From Linanthus parryae (taxonomy: Eukaryota > Streptophyta > Magnoliopsida > Ericales > Polemoniaceae): a DNA stretch of 64,000 nt. Made by a program: the position numbers and the translations under genes. The notes under the pieces were generated by a model, which was not told the DNA's origin, did not search any database, and worked only from the letters and a program-made list of their open reading frames with translations. The stretch spans positions 90,927,935 through 90,991,934 of the forward strand of contig JALGPY010000006.1 of assembly GCA_023055425.1 (NCBI GenBank), given 5' to 3'. Position 1 is the stretch's first letter, and each line of letters starts with the position of its first letter. Shown one piece after another: positions 47,770 through 58,198 of the stretch.

Positions 47770-50241
47770 TCACTCTATGGGCTTGAGTCCCACCCCCCTC
47801 GATGCATCATCAATTATCTTTCTTGCTAGCCCCTTCGTCAGAGGATCTTCCATGTTCTTCTCTGACCTCACAAAGTCTAGGGCAATCACACCATTGCTCA
47901 TTAAACTGCGTACAATGTTATGTTTCAGGCGAATATGTCTCTTCTTTCCATTGTACGTCTTGTTCTTTGCTCGAGCTATGGCCGCCTGTGAATCACAATG
48001 CAAGGAGATGGATGGAACCGGCCTTTCCCACAGTGGAATGTCCGCCAATAGGTTCCTTAGCCACTCGGCTTCATTACCTGCCAATTCCAAAGCAATAAAT
48101 TCAGATTCCATAGTGGAGGCAGCTTTACAAGATTGTTTAGAGGATTTCCACGAAATTGCACCCCCACCAAGGGTGAACACATAACCACTAGTAGAGTTGG
48201 TTTCATCATTGTCTGAAACCCAGTTAGCATCACAGTAACCTTCCAGCACAGCTGGATAACCATTATAGTGGAGACCATGGTTCATTGTCCCCTTCAAGTA
48301 TCTCAGTAATCTGTTTAATGCGATCCAATGCTCTCTACTTGGATTATGTGTGTACCTGCTCAGTCTACTCACAGCATATGCAATGTCAGGACGAGTACAG
48401 TTCATCAAATACATGACACTTCCAATAATTTTAGCATATTCAGATTGAGACACACTAGTTCCTCTATTTTTCTTTAGATGCATGCTCGGGTCATAAGGAG
48501 TTTTAACAGCATCAACATCATAAAGATTAAATTTCTTGAGCAATTTTTCGACATAGTGTGACTGAGACAGCACGAAGATATTTGACTTACGAATCACCTT
48601 AACACCAAGAATTACATCTACCTCCCCAAGATCTTTCATATCAAAGGTGGAGCACAGGAACCCTTTGGTTTCATTCACAATGTGTAAGTCAGTGCCCATG
48701 ATTAACATATCATCAACATATAAACATATAATCACACCACGTGAATCAGAAAATTTAGAGTAAAGACAACTATCAGATTCATTCACAATGAATCCATTAG
48801 CAATTAGAGTTTGGTAAAATTTCTCGTGCCACTGTTTAGGAGCTTGCTTCAAGCCATATAAGGATTTAACAAGTCTACACACTTTATTTTCTTGACCTTT
48901 GACTATAAAACCCTCGGGTTGGTCCATGTAGATTTCCTCCTCTAGATCTCCATTCAAGAAGGCAGTTTTCACATCCATATGATGTACTACAAGATTATGA
49001 ATAGAAGCAATAGCAAAGAGTAGTCTGATGGTGGAGATCTTGGTCACGGGAGAGTAGGTGTCAAAGTAGTCAACTCCCTCTTTTTGTGTGTAACCCTTTG
49101 CAACTATTCTGGCCTTGAACTTGTCAATGGTTCCATCGGCCTTAAGCTTCTTTTTAAATACCCATTTACATCCTATGGGTTTGGTCCCTTTAGGAAGGTC
49201 AACTAGTTCCCAAGTGTGATTAGACATAATGGATTCTAACTCACTATTCACTGCATCTTTCCAAAAGTTTGCATCTACGGATTTCATTGCCTCGCTGTAT
49301 GTCTTAGGATCATCTTCAATGATGAAGGCAGTGACAAAGTCTGGTCCGAAGCTAGTTTCTACTCTTGCTCTTTTGCTGCGTCTAGGTTCAATATCATTTT
49401 CAGGATCTAGACTAGAGTTTTCTAAGGAGGCACCATGAGAGGCAATGGGGGCCCTCTCTTTCAAAGGAAATATGTCTTCAAAGAATTCTGCTTCCTTAGC
49501 CTCTATTATGTGGTTTGATTCACTCACTAGGAATCTATAAGCAGCGCTATTTTGAGCATAACCAATGAAAACAGTATCAGTGGTCTTGGGTCCAATTTTG
49601 TCTCGTTTAAAACTAGGCAGTCCCACCTTAGCTAGACACCCCCACACCTTCAAATATTTCAAGTTAGGGCTGTAGCCCTTCCATAGCTCATATGGGGTCT
49701 TATCATTTTTCTTAAAAGGAACCCTATTTAGGATATGGCACGCGGACAAGATAGCTTCCCCCCACATGTTCGATGGTAACCCAGAACTAATAAGCATGGC
49801 ATTCAACATGTTCTTTAGGGTTCTATTTTTCCTCTCGGCTATACCATTCTGTTCAGGGGTGTAAGGAGCGGTTGTCTCGTGAATTATACCGTTCTGCTCG
49901 CATAAGGATCTTAATATGTCACTGTCATACTCTCCTCCCCTATCGGACCTTACCCTCTTGATTTTCCTATCAAGTTGGTTCTCTACTTGAGCTTTGTATT
50001 TTATGAAACATTCTGTGGCCTCACTTTTGGCTCTCACCAGGTAAACATAGCAGAATCTAGAGTAGTCGTCTACAAAGGTTATGTAATATCTCTTGCCTCC
50101 CCTACTTTCATAATTTTTGAAGTCTCCGAGGTCAGTATGAATTAACTCTAAAAGTTCAGAACTTCTTTCTACCGATTTAAACGGCTTCTTATGAAATTTT
50201 GCCTCTACACAAACGTGACATTTTGAACTCTCAGAAATTCT
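47770..50241 (-). CDS. unit 3 Pol
   Basis: Open along its full length with all catalytic residues of integrase, reverse transcriptase and RNase H retained. It shares with unit 4, against units 1 and 2, glutamate for aspartate in AKEAEFF and isoleucine for leucine in KARIVAKG. The non-coding stretch downstream lacks one T at about 47443, which makes this unit 4469 rather than 4470 bases. Confidence 0.92.
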   Translation of the reverse strand, partial: RISESSKCHVCVEAKFHKKPFKSVERSSELLELIHTDLGDFKNYESRGGKRYYITFVDDYSRFCYVYLVRAKSEATECFIKYKAQVENQLDRKIKRVRSDRGGEYDSDILRSLCEQNGIIHETTAPYTPEQNGIAERKNRTLKNMLNAMLISSGLPSNMWGEAILSACHILNRVPFKKNDKTPYELWKGYSPNLKYLKVWGCLAKVGLPSFKRDKIGPKTTDTVFIGYAQNSAAYRFLVSESNHIIEAKEAEFFEDIFPLKERAPIASHGASLENSSLDPENDIEPRRSKRARVETSFGPDFVTAFIIEDDPKTYSEAMKSVDANFWKDAVNSELESIMSNHTWELVDLPKGTKPIGCKWVFKKKLKADGTIDKFKARIVAKGYTQKEGVDYFDTYSPVTKISTIRLLFAIASIHNLVVHHMDVKTAFLNGDLEEEIYMDQPEGFIVKGQENKVCRLVKSLYGLKQAPKQWHEKFYQTLIANGFIVNESDSCLYSKFSDSRGVIICLYVDDMLIMGTDLHIVNETKGFLCSTFDMKDLGEVDVILGVKVIRKSNIFVLSQSHYVEKLLKKFNLYDVDAVKTPYDPSMHLKKNRGTSVSQSEYAKIIGSVMYLMNCTRPDIAYAVSRLSRYTHNPSREHWIALNRLLRYLKGTMNHGLHYNGYPAVLEGYCDANWVSDNDETNSTSGYVFTLGGGAISWKSSKQSCKAASTMESEFIALELAGNEAEWLRNLLADIPLWERPVPSISLHCDSQAAIARAKNKTYNGKKRHIRLKHNIVRSLMSNGVIALDFVRSEKNMEDPLTKGLARKIIDDASRGVGLKPIE

Positions 50242-51658
50242 TCAAATCAGGGATTAGGCTGAGTTGTTTCATTCGTTTAACGGAAGCAAAATTCACATGG
50301 CCTAGTCTAGCATGCCAAAGATCAATGGGCTCAGCAATATAAGCAGAAGAGGTAGTCATTTTATTAGTGTTCTCGACACTTAAAACAAAAAGTCCATCAG
50401 CAGAGTATCCTTTCCCCACAAACTCGTTATTACGAGTAAGAACTAACTTATCAGATTCAAACACAAGTTTAATACCAGCCTTATTAAGAAAATAACCGGA
50501 AATGAGATTTCTACGCATATCAGGAACATGTAGCGCATCAGTTAGGGCGAGGGTTTTACCAGATGTCAGCTTCAACAAAATTTTACCCTTACCAGCCACG
50601 CTAGCTGTGCGCGAATTACCCATGTAGACGATCTCTCCTCCAACGGATTCATAGGTAGAGAACATGTCTTTGTTGGTGCAGATGTGCCGAGTTGCTCCTG
50701 TATCGACGATCCACTCCATGGGGCTGCTTACCAGGTTGACCTCTGATACTACTGCTGCAATGATTTCGGTGTCTCCCTCTGCTAGGTTTGCTTGCGGTCT
50801 ACTACCTTGCTGTGTGTTCCCATCCTTGCGGTACCTGCATTCTGATGCATAGTGTCCAGTCTTTCCGCAGACATAGCAATTCCCCTTTTTCTTCTTAACG
50901 ACTCCTTCTGGTTTCTTGAAGTGTGGTTTTGTTCCGCCGTGTTGCTGCTTCTTTGGGTACTTGTGATGATTCCCATGTCCTGAGTTTTGCCCATTGTGTT
51001 TTGCACCAGACTTGACTTCTACAATGTTTGCCCTGGATGTGAATTCTTGATTCATCTCTGCCTTCAACTTCTTTCTGTTGGCTTCCTCAATCCGGAGATG
51101 GATGATGACATCGTCCAGGTTCATGTCCTTGGTCTCGTGCATCAGAGTGCCTCGGTAGTCTCTCCATGATGGAGGCAGCTTGTGGATCAGGGAAGCTGCT
51201 AGGAAAGCATCATCAACCTTCATGCCTTCTGTCTTGATGTCATGGATCGCGTTCTGGTATTCATGGATTTGCTCCAGAACGGTTTTGTCATCCGTCATCT
51301 TGAACTCTAGGAATCTGCTCACCACATATTTCTTTGAGCCTACATCTTCAACAGAATATTTGATGCGCAGTTGTTCCCATATTTCTCTAGCTGATTTAAG
51401 AGTGCAATAAACATCAAACAGGGGATTAGACAGATAATTCAGTATATGCCCACGACAGATCTTGTTATCTCTTTCGAACAGATTGATTGAAGCACTACGA
51501 GCTGGTTCAAGTGATTCATTTGGAACTTGATCTTCGTACAAAACACGATCAACATTAATTGATTCTAAGAAAAATTGTATTTTTTCTGACCAGCGTTTGT
51601 AGTGATTCCCATCAAACAGTTCTAGTTTTGAGAGATCCGGAACCGTATTCATTTTCAT
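50231..51658 (-). CDS. unit 3 Gag-protease
   Basis: 475 codons from ATG at 51658 to TGA at 50231-50233. Private changes: SEKIQFF for SEKILFF near the N-terminus and TEGMKVDD for TEGMTVDD in gag. It shares GDTEII and SRTASVAG with unit 4. Confidence 0.92.
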   Translation of the reverse strand: MKMNTVPDLSKLELFDGNHYKRWSEKIQFFLESINVDRVLYEDQVPNESLEPARSASINLFERDNKICRGHILNYLSNPLFDVYCTLKSAREIWEQLRIKYSVEDVGSKKYVVSRFLEFKMTDDKTVLEQIHEYQNAIHDIKTEGMKVDDAFLAASLIHKLPPSWRDYRGTLMHETKDMNLDDVIIHLRIEEANRKKLKAEMNQEFTSRANIVEVKSGAKHNGQNSGHGNHHKYPKKQQHGGTKPHFKKPEGVVKKKKGNCYVCGKTGHYASECRYRKDGNTQQGSRPQANLAEGDTEIIAAVVSEVNLVSSPMEWIVDTGATRHICTNKDMFSTYESVGGEIVYMGNSRTASVAGKGKILLKLTSGKTLALTDALHVPDMRRNLISGYFLNKAGIKLVFESDKLVLTRNNEFVGKGYSADGLFVLSVENTNKMTTSSAYIAEPIDLWHARLGHVNFASVKRMKQLSLIPDLKNF

Positions 51659-51685
51659 AATCAAACCGGAATTTGTTCTTAAGAT

Positions 51686-52376
51686 TGTTGAAAAAATTAT
51701 TTAGACAGATATGTTTGATTACAAAAATAAATACAGAAGCGGGAAAAACTTATCGATCTGAAGTGTCGAGGCACGGAACCGAATCCGCTGTCCTTAAGAA
51801 CAATTTCGCCCCCACTAGGACTCCCTCCTTGGTGCAGATGTTGAGGCGGTTGTCCTCCAGGATACAACGACGTGTCCCGGTTGGTGAGCACTCACCAAAC
51901 TCGGAACATGAACTCTTCCATAACTTGACTCAAGAGCAGTGAACAATGGTGAAGAAAGGAGTGAATTGGATGAAGAATGTGTTGGACGGATTTGGTTTAT
52001 AAAGAAATGTTCAGAGCTAATTTTGGAGAGAATTATTTCGGAATTAATTGGGAATTAAAGTGAATCAATCACTGGTTAAAATTTGTCTGCAATAAAACCG
52101 TTTCCAAAAAAGAGTTTGAATTTTCCAAAATAGTTGAAACGGATTAAACCCAGTTAATTAAGACACGACACGCCGCGCCCGCGTCCAAGTCCAAGTCCAC
52201 GCCGCGCGCGGTTATTATATGGGCTTTGTTTAGTGGGCTCAAGCTAGCATAATTTCTCCTTCTATTGGGCTCTCAAACACATAACACACATGGGTAGTGA
52301 TAAAGTAAAGTAGTAAAGTAGAAAGTGGCAATGTGGGACAAATTAAAAACTCAAAGTTTTTGAAGCACACCTAACA
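51686..52376 (-). repeat. array LTR4
   Basis: 691 bases. Private changes are one missing A (ACAGAAGCGG), CAAACTCGG for CAAACCCGG and TTTGTTTAGTGGG for TTTGTCTAGTGGG. It shares GGTGAGCACTC with LTR1 only. Confidence 0.95.
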
Positions 52377-52930
52377 ATCCCCCACATGATTCAAAAACAT
52401 AGAAAATGAAGAAAGAGAGTGCTCTTGAGTCGATTCCAGAGATGCAGTGATGTCGATGTCTTGTGGACTTGAATCGACACTTAGTGATAACAGGGCTTGT
52501 TCCACTTGTGGTGAAGGTGAACATAGTCTTGAACCTTCGCCCTTGAGTAGAGCAGGGGTCCTGCTCACACACCTCCGGCTGTGCTATGACGAGTTCTCCA
52601 TTTGGCGCCTTTAGGCCATGCGCCCTACCTGGATATTCATGAGCGCTCTAGAGAGTTAGCCCCAACTCTCATAGGAGGCGGCCCCACCCCCACACTCACA
52701 TAGGTGAACCCATCAAGTGTGACTGCAACACACCACCCGTAAGGGCTATGAGTTCATTAAGAGCATAGTGCTCATCCTTATTTATTTTGCAGCAAACACT
52801 TATTTACACCATAGGGAGGGACATAAAAAATACAGTGTTTTATTTGAGTTTCTCCATGACTTGTTATTACCCATTGAACCTGTTTCCTGGGATCTCCATT
52901 CATGCAGGTTGGGTTGCCATCATGGGAATC

Positions 52931-55402
52931 TCACTCTATGGGCTTGAGTCCCACCCCCCTCGATGCATCATCAATTATCTTTCTTGCTAGCCCCTTCGTC
53001 AGAGGATCTTCCATGTTCTTCTCTGACCTCACAAAGTCTAGGGCAATCACACCATTGCTCATTAAACTGCGTACAATGTTATGTTTCAGGCGAATATGTC
53101 TCTCCTTTCCATTGTACGTCTTGTTCTTTGCTCGAGCTATGGCCGCCTGTGAATCACAATGCAAGGAGATTGATGGAACCGGCCTTTCCCACAGTGGAAT
53201 GTCCGCCAATAGGTTCCTTAGCCACTCGGCTTCATTACCTGCCAATTCCAAAGCAATAAATTCAGATTCCATAGTGGAGGCAGCTTTACAAGATTGTTTA
53301 GAGGATTTCCACGAAATTGCACCCCCACCAAGGGTGAACACATAACCACTAGTAGAGTTGGTTTCATCATTGTCTGAAACCCAGTTAGCATCACAGTAAC
53401 CTTCCAGCACAGCTGGATAACCATTATAGTGGAGACCATGGTTCATTGTCCCCTTCAAGTATCTCAGTAATCTGTTTAATGCGATCCAATGCTCTCTACT
53501 TGGATTATGTGTGTACCTGCTCAATCTACTCACAGCATATGCAATGTCAGGACGAGTACAGTTCATCAAATACATGACACTTCCAATAATTTTAGCATAT
53601 TCAGATTGAGACACACTAGTTCCTCTATTTTTCTTTAGATGCATGCTCGGGTCATAAGGAGTTTTAACAGCATCAACATCATAAAGATTAAATTTCTTGA
53701 GCAATTTTTCGACATAGTGTGACTGAGACAGCACGAAGATATTTGACTTACGAATCACCTTAACACCAAGAATTACATCTACCTCCCCAAGATCTTTCAT
53801 ATCAAAGGTGGAGCACAGGAACCCTTTGGTTTCATTCACAATGTGTAAGTCAGTGCCCATGATTAACATATCATCAACATATAAACATATAATCACACCA
53901 CGTGAATCAGAAAATTTAGAGTAAAGACAACTATCAGATTCATTCACAATGAATCCATTAGCAATTAGAGTTTGGTAAAATTTCTCGTGCCACTGTTTAG
54001 GAGCTTGCTTCAAGCCATATAAGGATTTAACAAGTCTACACACTTTATTTTCTTGACCTTTGACTATAAAACCCTCGGGTTGGTCCATGTAGATTTCCTC
54101 CTCTAGATCTCCATTCAAGAAGGCAGTTTTCACATCCATATGATGTACTACAAGATTATGAATAGAAGAAATAGCAAAGAGTAGTCTGATGGTGGAGATC
54201 TTGGTCACGGGAGAGTAGGTGTCAAAGTAGTCAACTCCCTCTTTTTGTGTGTAACCCTTTGCAACTATTCTAGCCTTGAACTTGTCAATGGTTCCATCGG
54301 CCTTAAGCTTCTTTTTAAATACCCATTTACATCCTATGGGTTTGGTCCCTTTAGGAAGGTCAACTAGTTCCCAAGTGTGATTAGACATAATGGATTCTAA
54401 CTCACTATTCACTGCATCTTTCCAAAAGTTTGCATCGACGGATTTCATTGCCTCGCTGTATGTCTTAGGATCATCTTCAATGATGAAGGCAGTGACAAAG
54501 TCTGGTCCGAAGCTAGTTTCTACTCTTGCTCTTTTGCTGCGTCTAGGTTCAATATCATTTTCAGGATCTAGACTAGAGTTTTCTAAGGAGGCACCATGAG
54601 AGGCAATGGGGGCCCTCTCTTTCAAAGGAAATATGTCTTCAAAGAATTCTGCTTCCTTAGCCTCTATTATGTGGTTTGATTCACTCACTAGGAATCTATA
54701 AGCAGCGCTATTTTGAGCATAACCAATGAAAACAGTATCAGTGGTCTTGGGTCCAATTTTGTCTCGTTTAAAACTAGGCAGTCCCACCTTAGCTAGACAC
54801 CCCCACACCTTCAAATATTTCAAGTTAGGGCTGTAGCCCTTCCATAGCTCATATGGGGTCTTATCATTTTTCTTAAAAGGGACCCTATTTAGGATATGGC
54901 ACGCGGACAAGATAGCTTCCCCCCACATGTTCGATGGTAACCCAGAACTAATAAGCATGGCATTCAACATGTTCTTTAGGGTTCTATTTTTCCTCTCGGC
55001 TATACCATTCTGTTCAGGGGTGTAAGGAGCGGTTGTCTCGTGAATTATGCCGTTCTGCTCGCATAAGGATCTTAATATGTCACTGTCATACTCTCCTCCC
55101 CTATCGGACCTTACCCTCTTGATTTTCCTATCAAGTTGGTTCTCTACTTGAGCTTTGTATTTTATGAAACATTCTGTGGCCTCACTTTTGGCTCTCACCA
55201 GGTAAACATAGCATAATCTAGAGTAGTCGTCTACAAAGGTTATGTAATATCTCTTGCCTCCCCTACTTTCATAATTTTTGAAGTCTCCGAGGTCAGTATG
55301 AATTAACTCTAAAAGTTCAGAACTTCTTTCTACCGATTTAAACGGCTTCTTATGAAATTTTGCCTCTACACAAACGTGACATTTTGAACTCTCAGAAATT
55401 CT
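52931..55402 (-). CDS. unit 4 Pol
   Basis: Open along its full length with catalytic residues intact. Private changes are LFAISSIHN for LFAIASIHN in reverse transcriptase and NGKERHIRL for NGKKRHIRL in RNase H. This is the outermost unit on the 5' side, so its own 5' LTR (LTR5) is the one not shared with another unit. Confidence 0.92.
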   Translation of the reverse strand, partial: RISESSKCHVCVEAKFHKKPFKSVERSSELLELIHTDLGDFKNYESRGGKRYYITFVDDYSRLCYVYLVRAKSEATECFIKYKAQVENQLDRKIKRVRSDRGGEYDSDILRSLCEQNGIIHETTAPYTPEQNGIAERKNRTLKNMLNAMLISSGLPSNMWGEAILSACHILNRVPFKKNDKTPYELWKGYSPNLKYLKVWGCLAKVGLPSFKRDKIGPKTTDTVFIGYAQNSAAYRFLVSESNHIIEAKEAEFFEDIFPLKERAPIASHGASLENSSLDPENDIEPRRSKRARVETSFGPDFVTAFIIEDDPKTYSEAMKSVDANFWKDAVNSELESIMSNHTWELVDLPKGTKPIGCKWVFKKKLKADGTIDKFKARIVAKGYTQKEGVDYFDTYSPVTKISTIRLLFAISSIHNLVVHHMDVKTAFLNGDLEEEIYMDQPEGFIVKGQENKVCRLVKSLYGLKQAPKQWHEKFYQTLIANGFIVNESDSCLYSKFSDSRGVIICLYVDDMLIMGTDLHIVNETKGFLCSTFDMKDLGEVDVILGVKVIRKSNIFVLSQSHYVEKLLKKFNLYDVDAVKTPYDPSMHLKKNRGTSVSQSEYAKIIGSVMYLMNCTRPDIAYAVSRLSRYTHNPSREHWIALNRLLRYLKGTMNHGLHYNGYPAVLEGYCDANWVSDNDETNSTSGYVFTLGGGAISWKSSKQSCKAASTMESEFIALELAGNEAEWLRNLLADIPLWERPVPSISLHCDSQAAIARAKNKTYNGKERHIRLKHNIVRSLMSNGVIALDFVRSEKNMEDPLTKGLARKIIDDASRGVGLKPIE

Positions 55403-55405
55403 TCA
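55391..55405 (-). promoter_or_regulatory. gag/pol frame overlap (possible +1 shift site)
   Basis: On the coding strand the gag frame reads TTG AAG AAT TTC TGA and the pol frame opens one base later at AGA ATT TCT GAG. A +1 slip at TTC-TGA leads into GAG-AGT-TCA and on through the pre-integrase zinc domain. The same bases occur in units 1-3 (39907-39921, 45069-45083, 50230-50244). Whether it is a programmed shift or a fixed indel cannot be decided from this window. Confidence 0.4.
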
Positions 55406-56819
55406 AATCAGGGATTAGGCTGAGTTGTTTCATTCGTTTAACGGAAGCAAAATTCACATGGCCTAGTCTAGCATGCCAAAGATCAATGGGCTCAGCAATA
55501 TAAGCAGAAGAGGTAGTCATTTTATTAGTGTTCTCGACACTTAAAACAAAAAGTCCATCAGCAGAGTATCCTTTCCCCACAAACTCGTTATTACGAGTAA
55601 GAACTAACTTATCAGATTCAAACACAAGTTTAATACCAGCCTTATTAAGAAAATAACCGGAAATGAGATTTCTACGCATATCAGGAACATGTAGCGCATC
55701 AGTTAGGGCGAGGGTTTTACCAGATGTCAGCTTCAACAAAATTTTACCCTTACCAGCCACGCTAGCTGTGCGCGAATTACCCATGTAGACGATCTCTCCT
55801 CCAACGGATTCATAGGTAGAGAACATGTCTTTGTTGGTGCAGATGTGCCGAGTTGCTCCTGTATCGACGATCCACTCCATGGGGCTGCTTACCAGGTTGA
55901 CCTCTGATACTACTGCTGCAATGATTTCGGTGTCTCCCTCTGCTAGGTTTGCTTGCGGTCTACTACCTTGCTGTGTGTTCCCATCCTTGCGGTACCTGCA
56001 TTCTGATGCATAGTGTCCAGTCTTTCCGCAGACATAGCAATTCCCCTTTTTCTTCTTAAGGACTCCTTCTGGTTTCTTGAAGTGTGGTTTTGTTCCGCCG
56101 TGTTGCTGCTTCTTTGGGTACTTGTGATGATTCCCATGTCCTGAGTTTTGCCCATTGTGTTTTGCACCAGACTTGACTTCTACAATGTTTGCCCTGGATG
56201 TGAATTCTTGATTCATCTCTGCCTTCAACTTCTTTCTGTTGGCTTCCTCAATCCGGAGATGGATGATGACATCGTCCAGGTTCATGTCCTTGGTCTCGTG
56301 CATCAGAGTGCCTCGGTAGTCTCTCCATGATGGAGGCAGCTTGTGGATCAGGGAAGCTGCTAGGAAAGCATCATCAACCGTCATGCCTTCTGTCTTGATG
56401 TCATGGATCGCGTTCTGGTATTCATGGATTTGCTCCAGAACGGTTTTGTCATCCGTCATCTTGAACTCTAGGAATCTGCTCACCACATATTTCTTTGAGC
56501 CTACATCTTCAACAGAATATTTGATGCGCAGTTGTTCCCATATTTCTCTAGCTGATTTAAGAGTGCAATAAACATCAAACAGGGGATTAGACAGATAATT
56601 CAGTATATGCCCACGACAGATCTTGTTATCTCTTTCGAACAGATTGATTGAAGCACTACGAGCTGGTTCAAGTGATTCATTTGGAACTTGATCTTCGTAC
56701 AAAACACGATCAACATTAATTGATTCTAAGAAAAATAGTATTTTTTCTGACCAGCGTTTGTAGTGATTCCCATCAAACAGTTCTAGTTTTGAGAGATCCG
56801 GAACCGTATTCATTTTCAT
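55392..56819 (-). CDS. unit 4 Gag-protease
   Basis: 475 codons from ATG at 56819 to TGA at 55392-55394. The private change is EGVLKKKK before the knuckle. The gag ATG lies 27 bases after the end of LTR5, so the leader is very short. Confidence 0.92.
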   Translation of the reverse strand: MKMNTVPDLSKLELFDGNHYKRWSEKILFFLESINVDRVLYEDQVPNESLEPARSASINLFERDNKICRGHILNYLSNPLFDVYCTLKSAREIWEQLRIKYSVEDVGSKKYVVSRFLEFKMTDDKTVLEQIHEYQNAIHDIKTEGMTVDDAFLAASLIHKLPPSWRDYRGTLMHETKDMNLDDVIIHLRIEEANRKKLKAEMNQEFTSRANIVEVKSGAKHNGQNSGHGNHHKYPKKQQHGGTKPHFKKPEGVLKKKKGNCYVCGKTGHYASECRYRKDGNTQQGSRPQANLAEGDTEIIAAVVSEVNLVSSPMEWIVDTGATRHICTNKDMFSTYESVGGEIVYMGNSRTASVAGKGKILLKLTSGKTLALTDALHVPDMRRNLISGYFLNKAGIKLVFESDKLVLTRNNEFVGKGYSADGLFVLSVENTNKMTTSSAYIAEPIDLWHARLGHVNFASVKRMKQLSLIPDLKNF

Positions 56820-56833
56820 AATCAAACCGGAAT

Positions 56834-56844
56834 TTGTTCTTAAG
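56834..56844 (-). promoter_or_regulatory. unit 4 primer-site candidate
   Basis: CTTAAGAACAA (minus sense) lies two bases inside the 5' LTR boundary at 56847. The inverse TTGTTCTTAAG (minus sense) is in LTR5 at 56955-56965. No TGGTATCAGAGC-type site for initiator-Met tRNA is present between the LTR and the gag ATG. Confidence 0.55.
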
Positions 56845-56846
56845 AT

Positions 56847-57538
56847 TGTTGAAAAAATTATTTAGACAGATATGTTTGATTACAAAAATAAATACAGAAA
56901 GCGGGAAAAACTTATCGATCTGAAGTGTCGAGGCACGGAACCGAATCCGCTGTCCTTAAGAACAATTTCGCCCCCACTAGGACTCCCTCCTTGGTGCAGA
57001 TGTTGAGGCGGTTGTCCTCCAGGATACAACGACGTGTCCCGGTTGGTGTGCACTCACCAAACCCGGAACATGAACTCTTCCATAACTTGACTCAAGAGCA
57101 GTGAACAATGGTGAAGAAAGGAGTGAATTGGATGAAGAATGTGTTGGACGGATTTGGTTTATAAAGAAATGTTCAGAGCTAATTTTGGAGAGAATTATTT
57201 CGGAATTAATTGGGAATTAAAGTGAATCAATCACTGGTTAAAATTTGTCTGCAATAAAACCGTTTCCAAAAAAGAGTTTGAATTTTCCAAAATAGTTGAA
57301 ACGGATTAAACCCAGTTAATTAAGACACGACACGCCGCGCCCGCGTCCAAGTCCAAGTCCACGCCGCGCGCGGTTATTATATGGGCTTTGTCTAGTGGGC
57401 TCAAGCTAGCATAATTTCTCCTTCTATTGGGCTCTCAAACACATAACACACATGGGTAGTGATAAAGTAAAGTAGTAAAGTAGAAAGTGGCAATGTGGGA
57501 CAAATTAAAAACTCAAAGTTTTTGAAGCACACCTAACA
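56847..57538 (-). repeat. array LTR5 (outermost, 5' side)
   Basis: 692 bases. On the minus strand it starts TGTTAGGTGTGCTTC and ends TTTTTTCAACA. A TATA-like CTTTATAAACC lies near 57155-57165. It resembles LTR2 and LTR3 much more than LTR1. Confidence 0.95.
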
Positions 57539-57608
57539 CAAACAACCACCATCCTGAGAAGTAAAAATTCTTTAGTGCTTCAACATAACACCTCATGGTG
57601 CTCACAAC

Positions 57609-58190
57609 TAGGGATGTCAACGGGTCGGATTCGGATTGGATCAGGCCCTTTTCAATCCAGATCCGAACAGGAGAGATGGGATCCAGATCGCATCCAGATC
57701 CATTCGGATCATCACCGAATTCCGATCAGATCGGATCGGGTTCCATTCAGCTAATCCAAATTTAATCCGTATATCCATATAGTACGTGGTCGGATCAGAT
57801 TCGGATCGTATACGGCTCGAGTTGACAATAAAATAATAACATAAAAAAATAACAATATTCCATACGCTAAAGCATGTCGGTAAGTTATGAAGCCTATATG
57901 AAGTGAAGCCTAAAAAATAAAAGAAATAGCTTTGTACGTTGGAGTTATTATAGTATTGTTTTTAGAAGTGTAAGTGGAAAACAATTGAGGTATATTTGTA
58001 AAGCACACATATACGACGGATCTGAACCCAGTTGATCTACCATCAGATTCAAATCCAGATCCAAATCCGTCCGGGTCTGAATTTCTGAATCCAAATCCGA
58101 TCCATTTTCAATTGGATCAGATTCATGTCATATCCATTGGGCTCGGATCGCTCGGATTTCAGATCGGATCAGACCATATTGTCATCCTTA
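57609..58190. mobile_element. hAT-type MITE
   Basis: The left end TAGGGATGTCAA and the right end TTGTCATCCTTA are inverted with two changes. A perfect 8-base target duplication, CTCACAAC, flanks it (57601-57608 and 58191-58198), which is the hAT size. The interior is packed with GGATC(A/G)GAT-type and ATCCGAATCC-type repeats in both orientations near the two ends. It has no transposase. It sits 70 bases from the right end of the Copia array. Confidence 0.92.
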
Positions 58191-58198
58191 CTCACAAC

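Larger units (their letters stand above)
36197..57538 (-). mobile_element. tandem Copia array: 5 LTRs, 4 internal regions, one TSD
   Basis: LTRs at 36197-36892, 41363-42054, 46525-47216, 51686-52376 and 56847-57538 alternate with internal regions of 4469-4470 bases, giving a period of 5161-5162 bases. Neighbouring units share one LTR between them. CAAAC directly precedes the first LTR (36192-36196) and directly follows the last (57539-57543), while internal LTR junctions have no such duplication. The whole block therefore behaves as one insertion event. All units lie on the minus strand. Protein motifs place the element in the Tork-like Copia group. Units differ by a few dozen substitutions at most. 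Internal copies can arise by unequal exchange between LTRs or by integration of concatenated cDNA. Confidence 0.95.
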
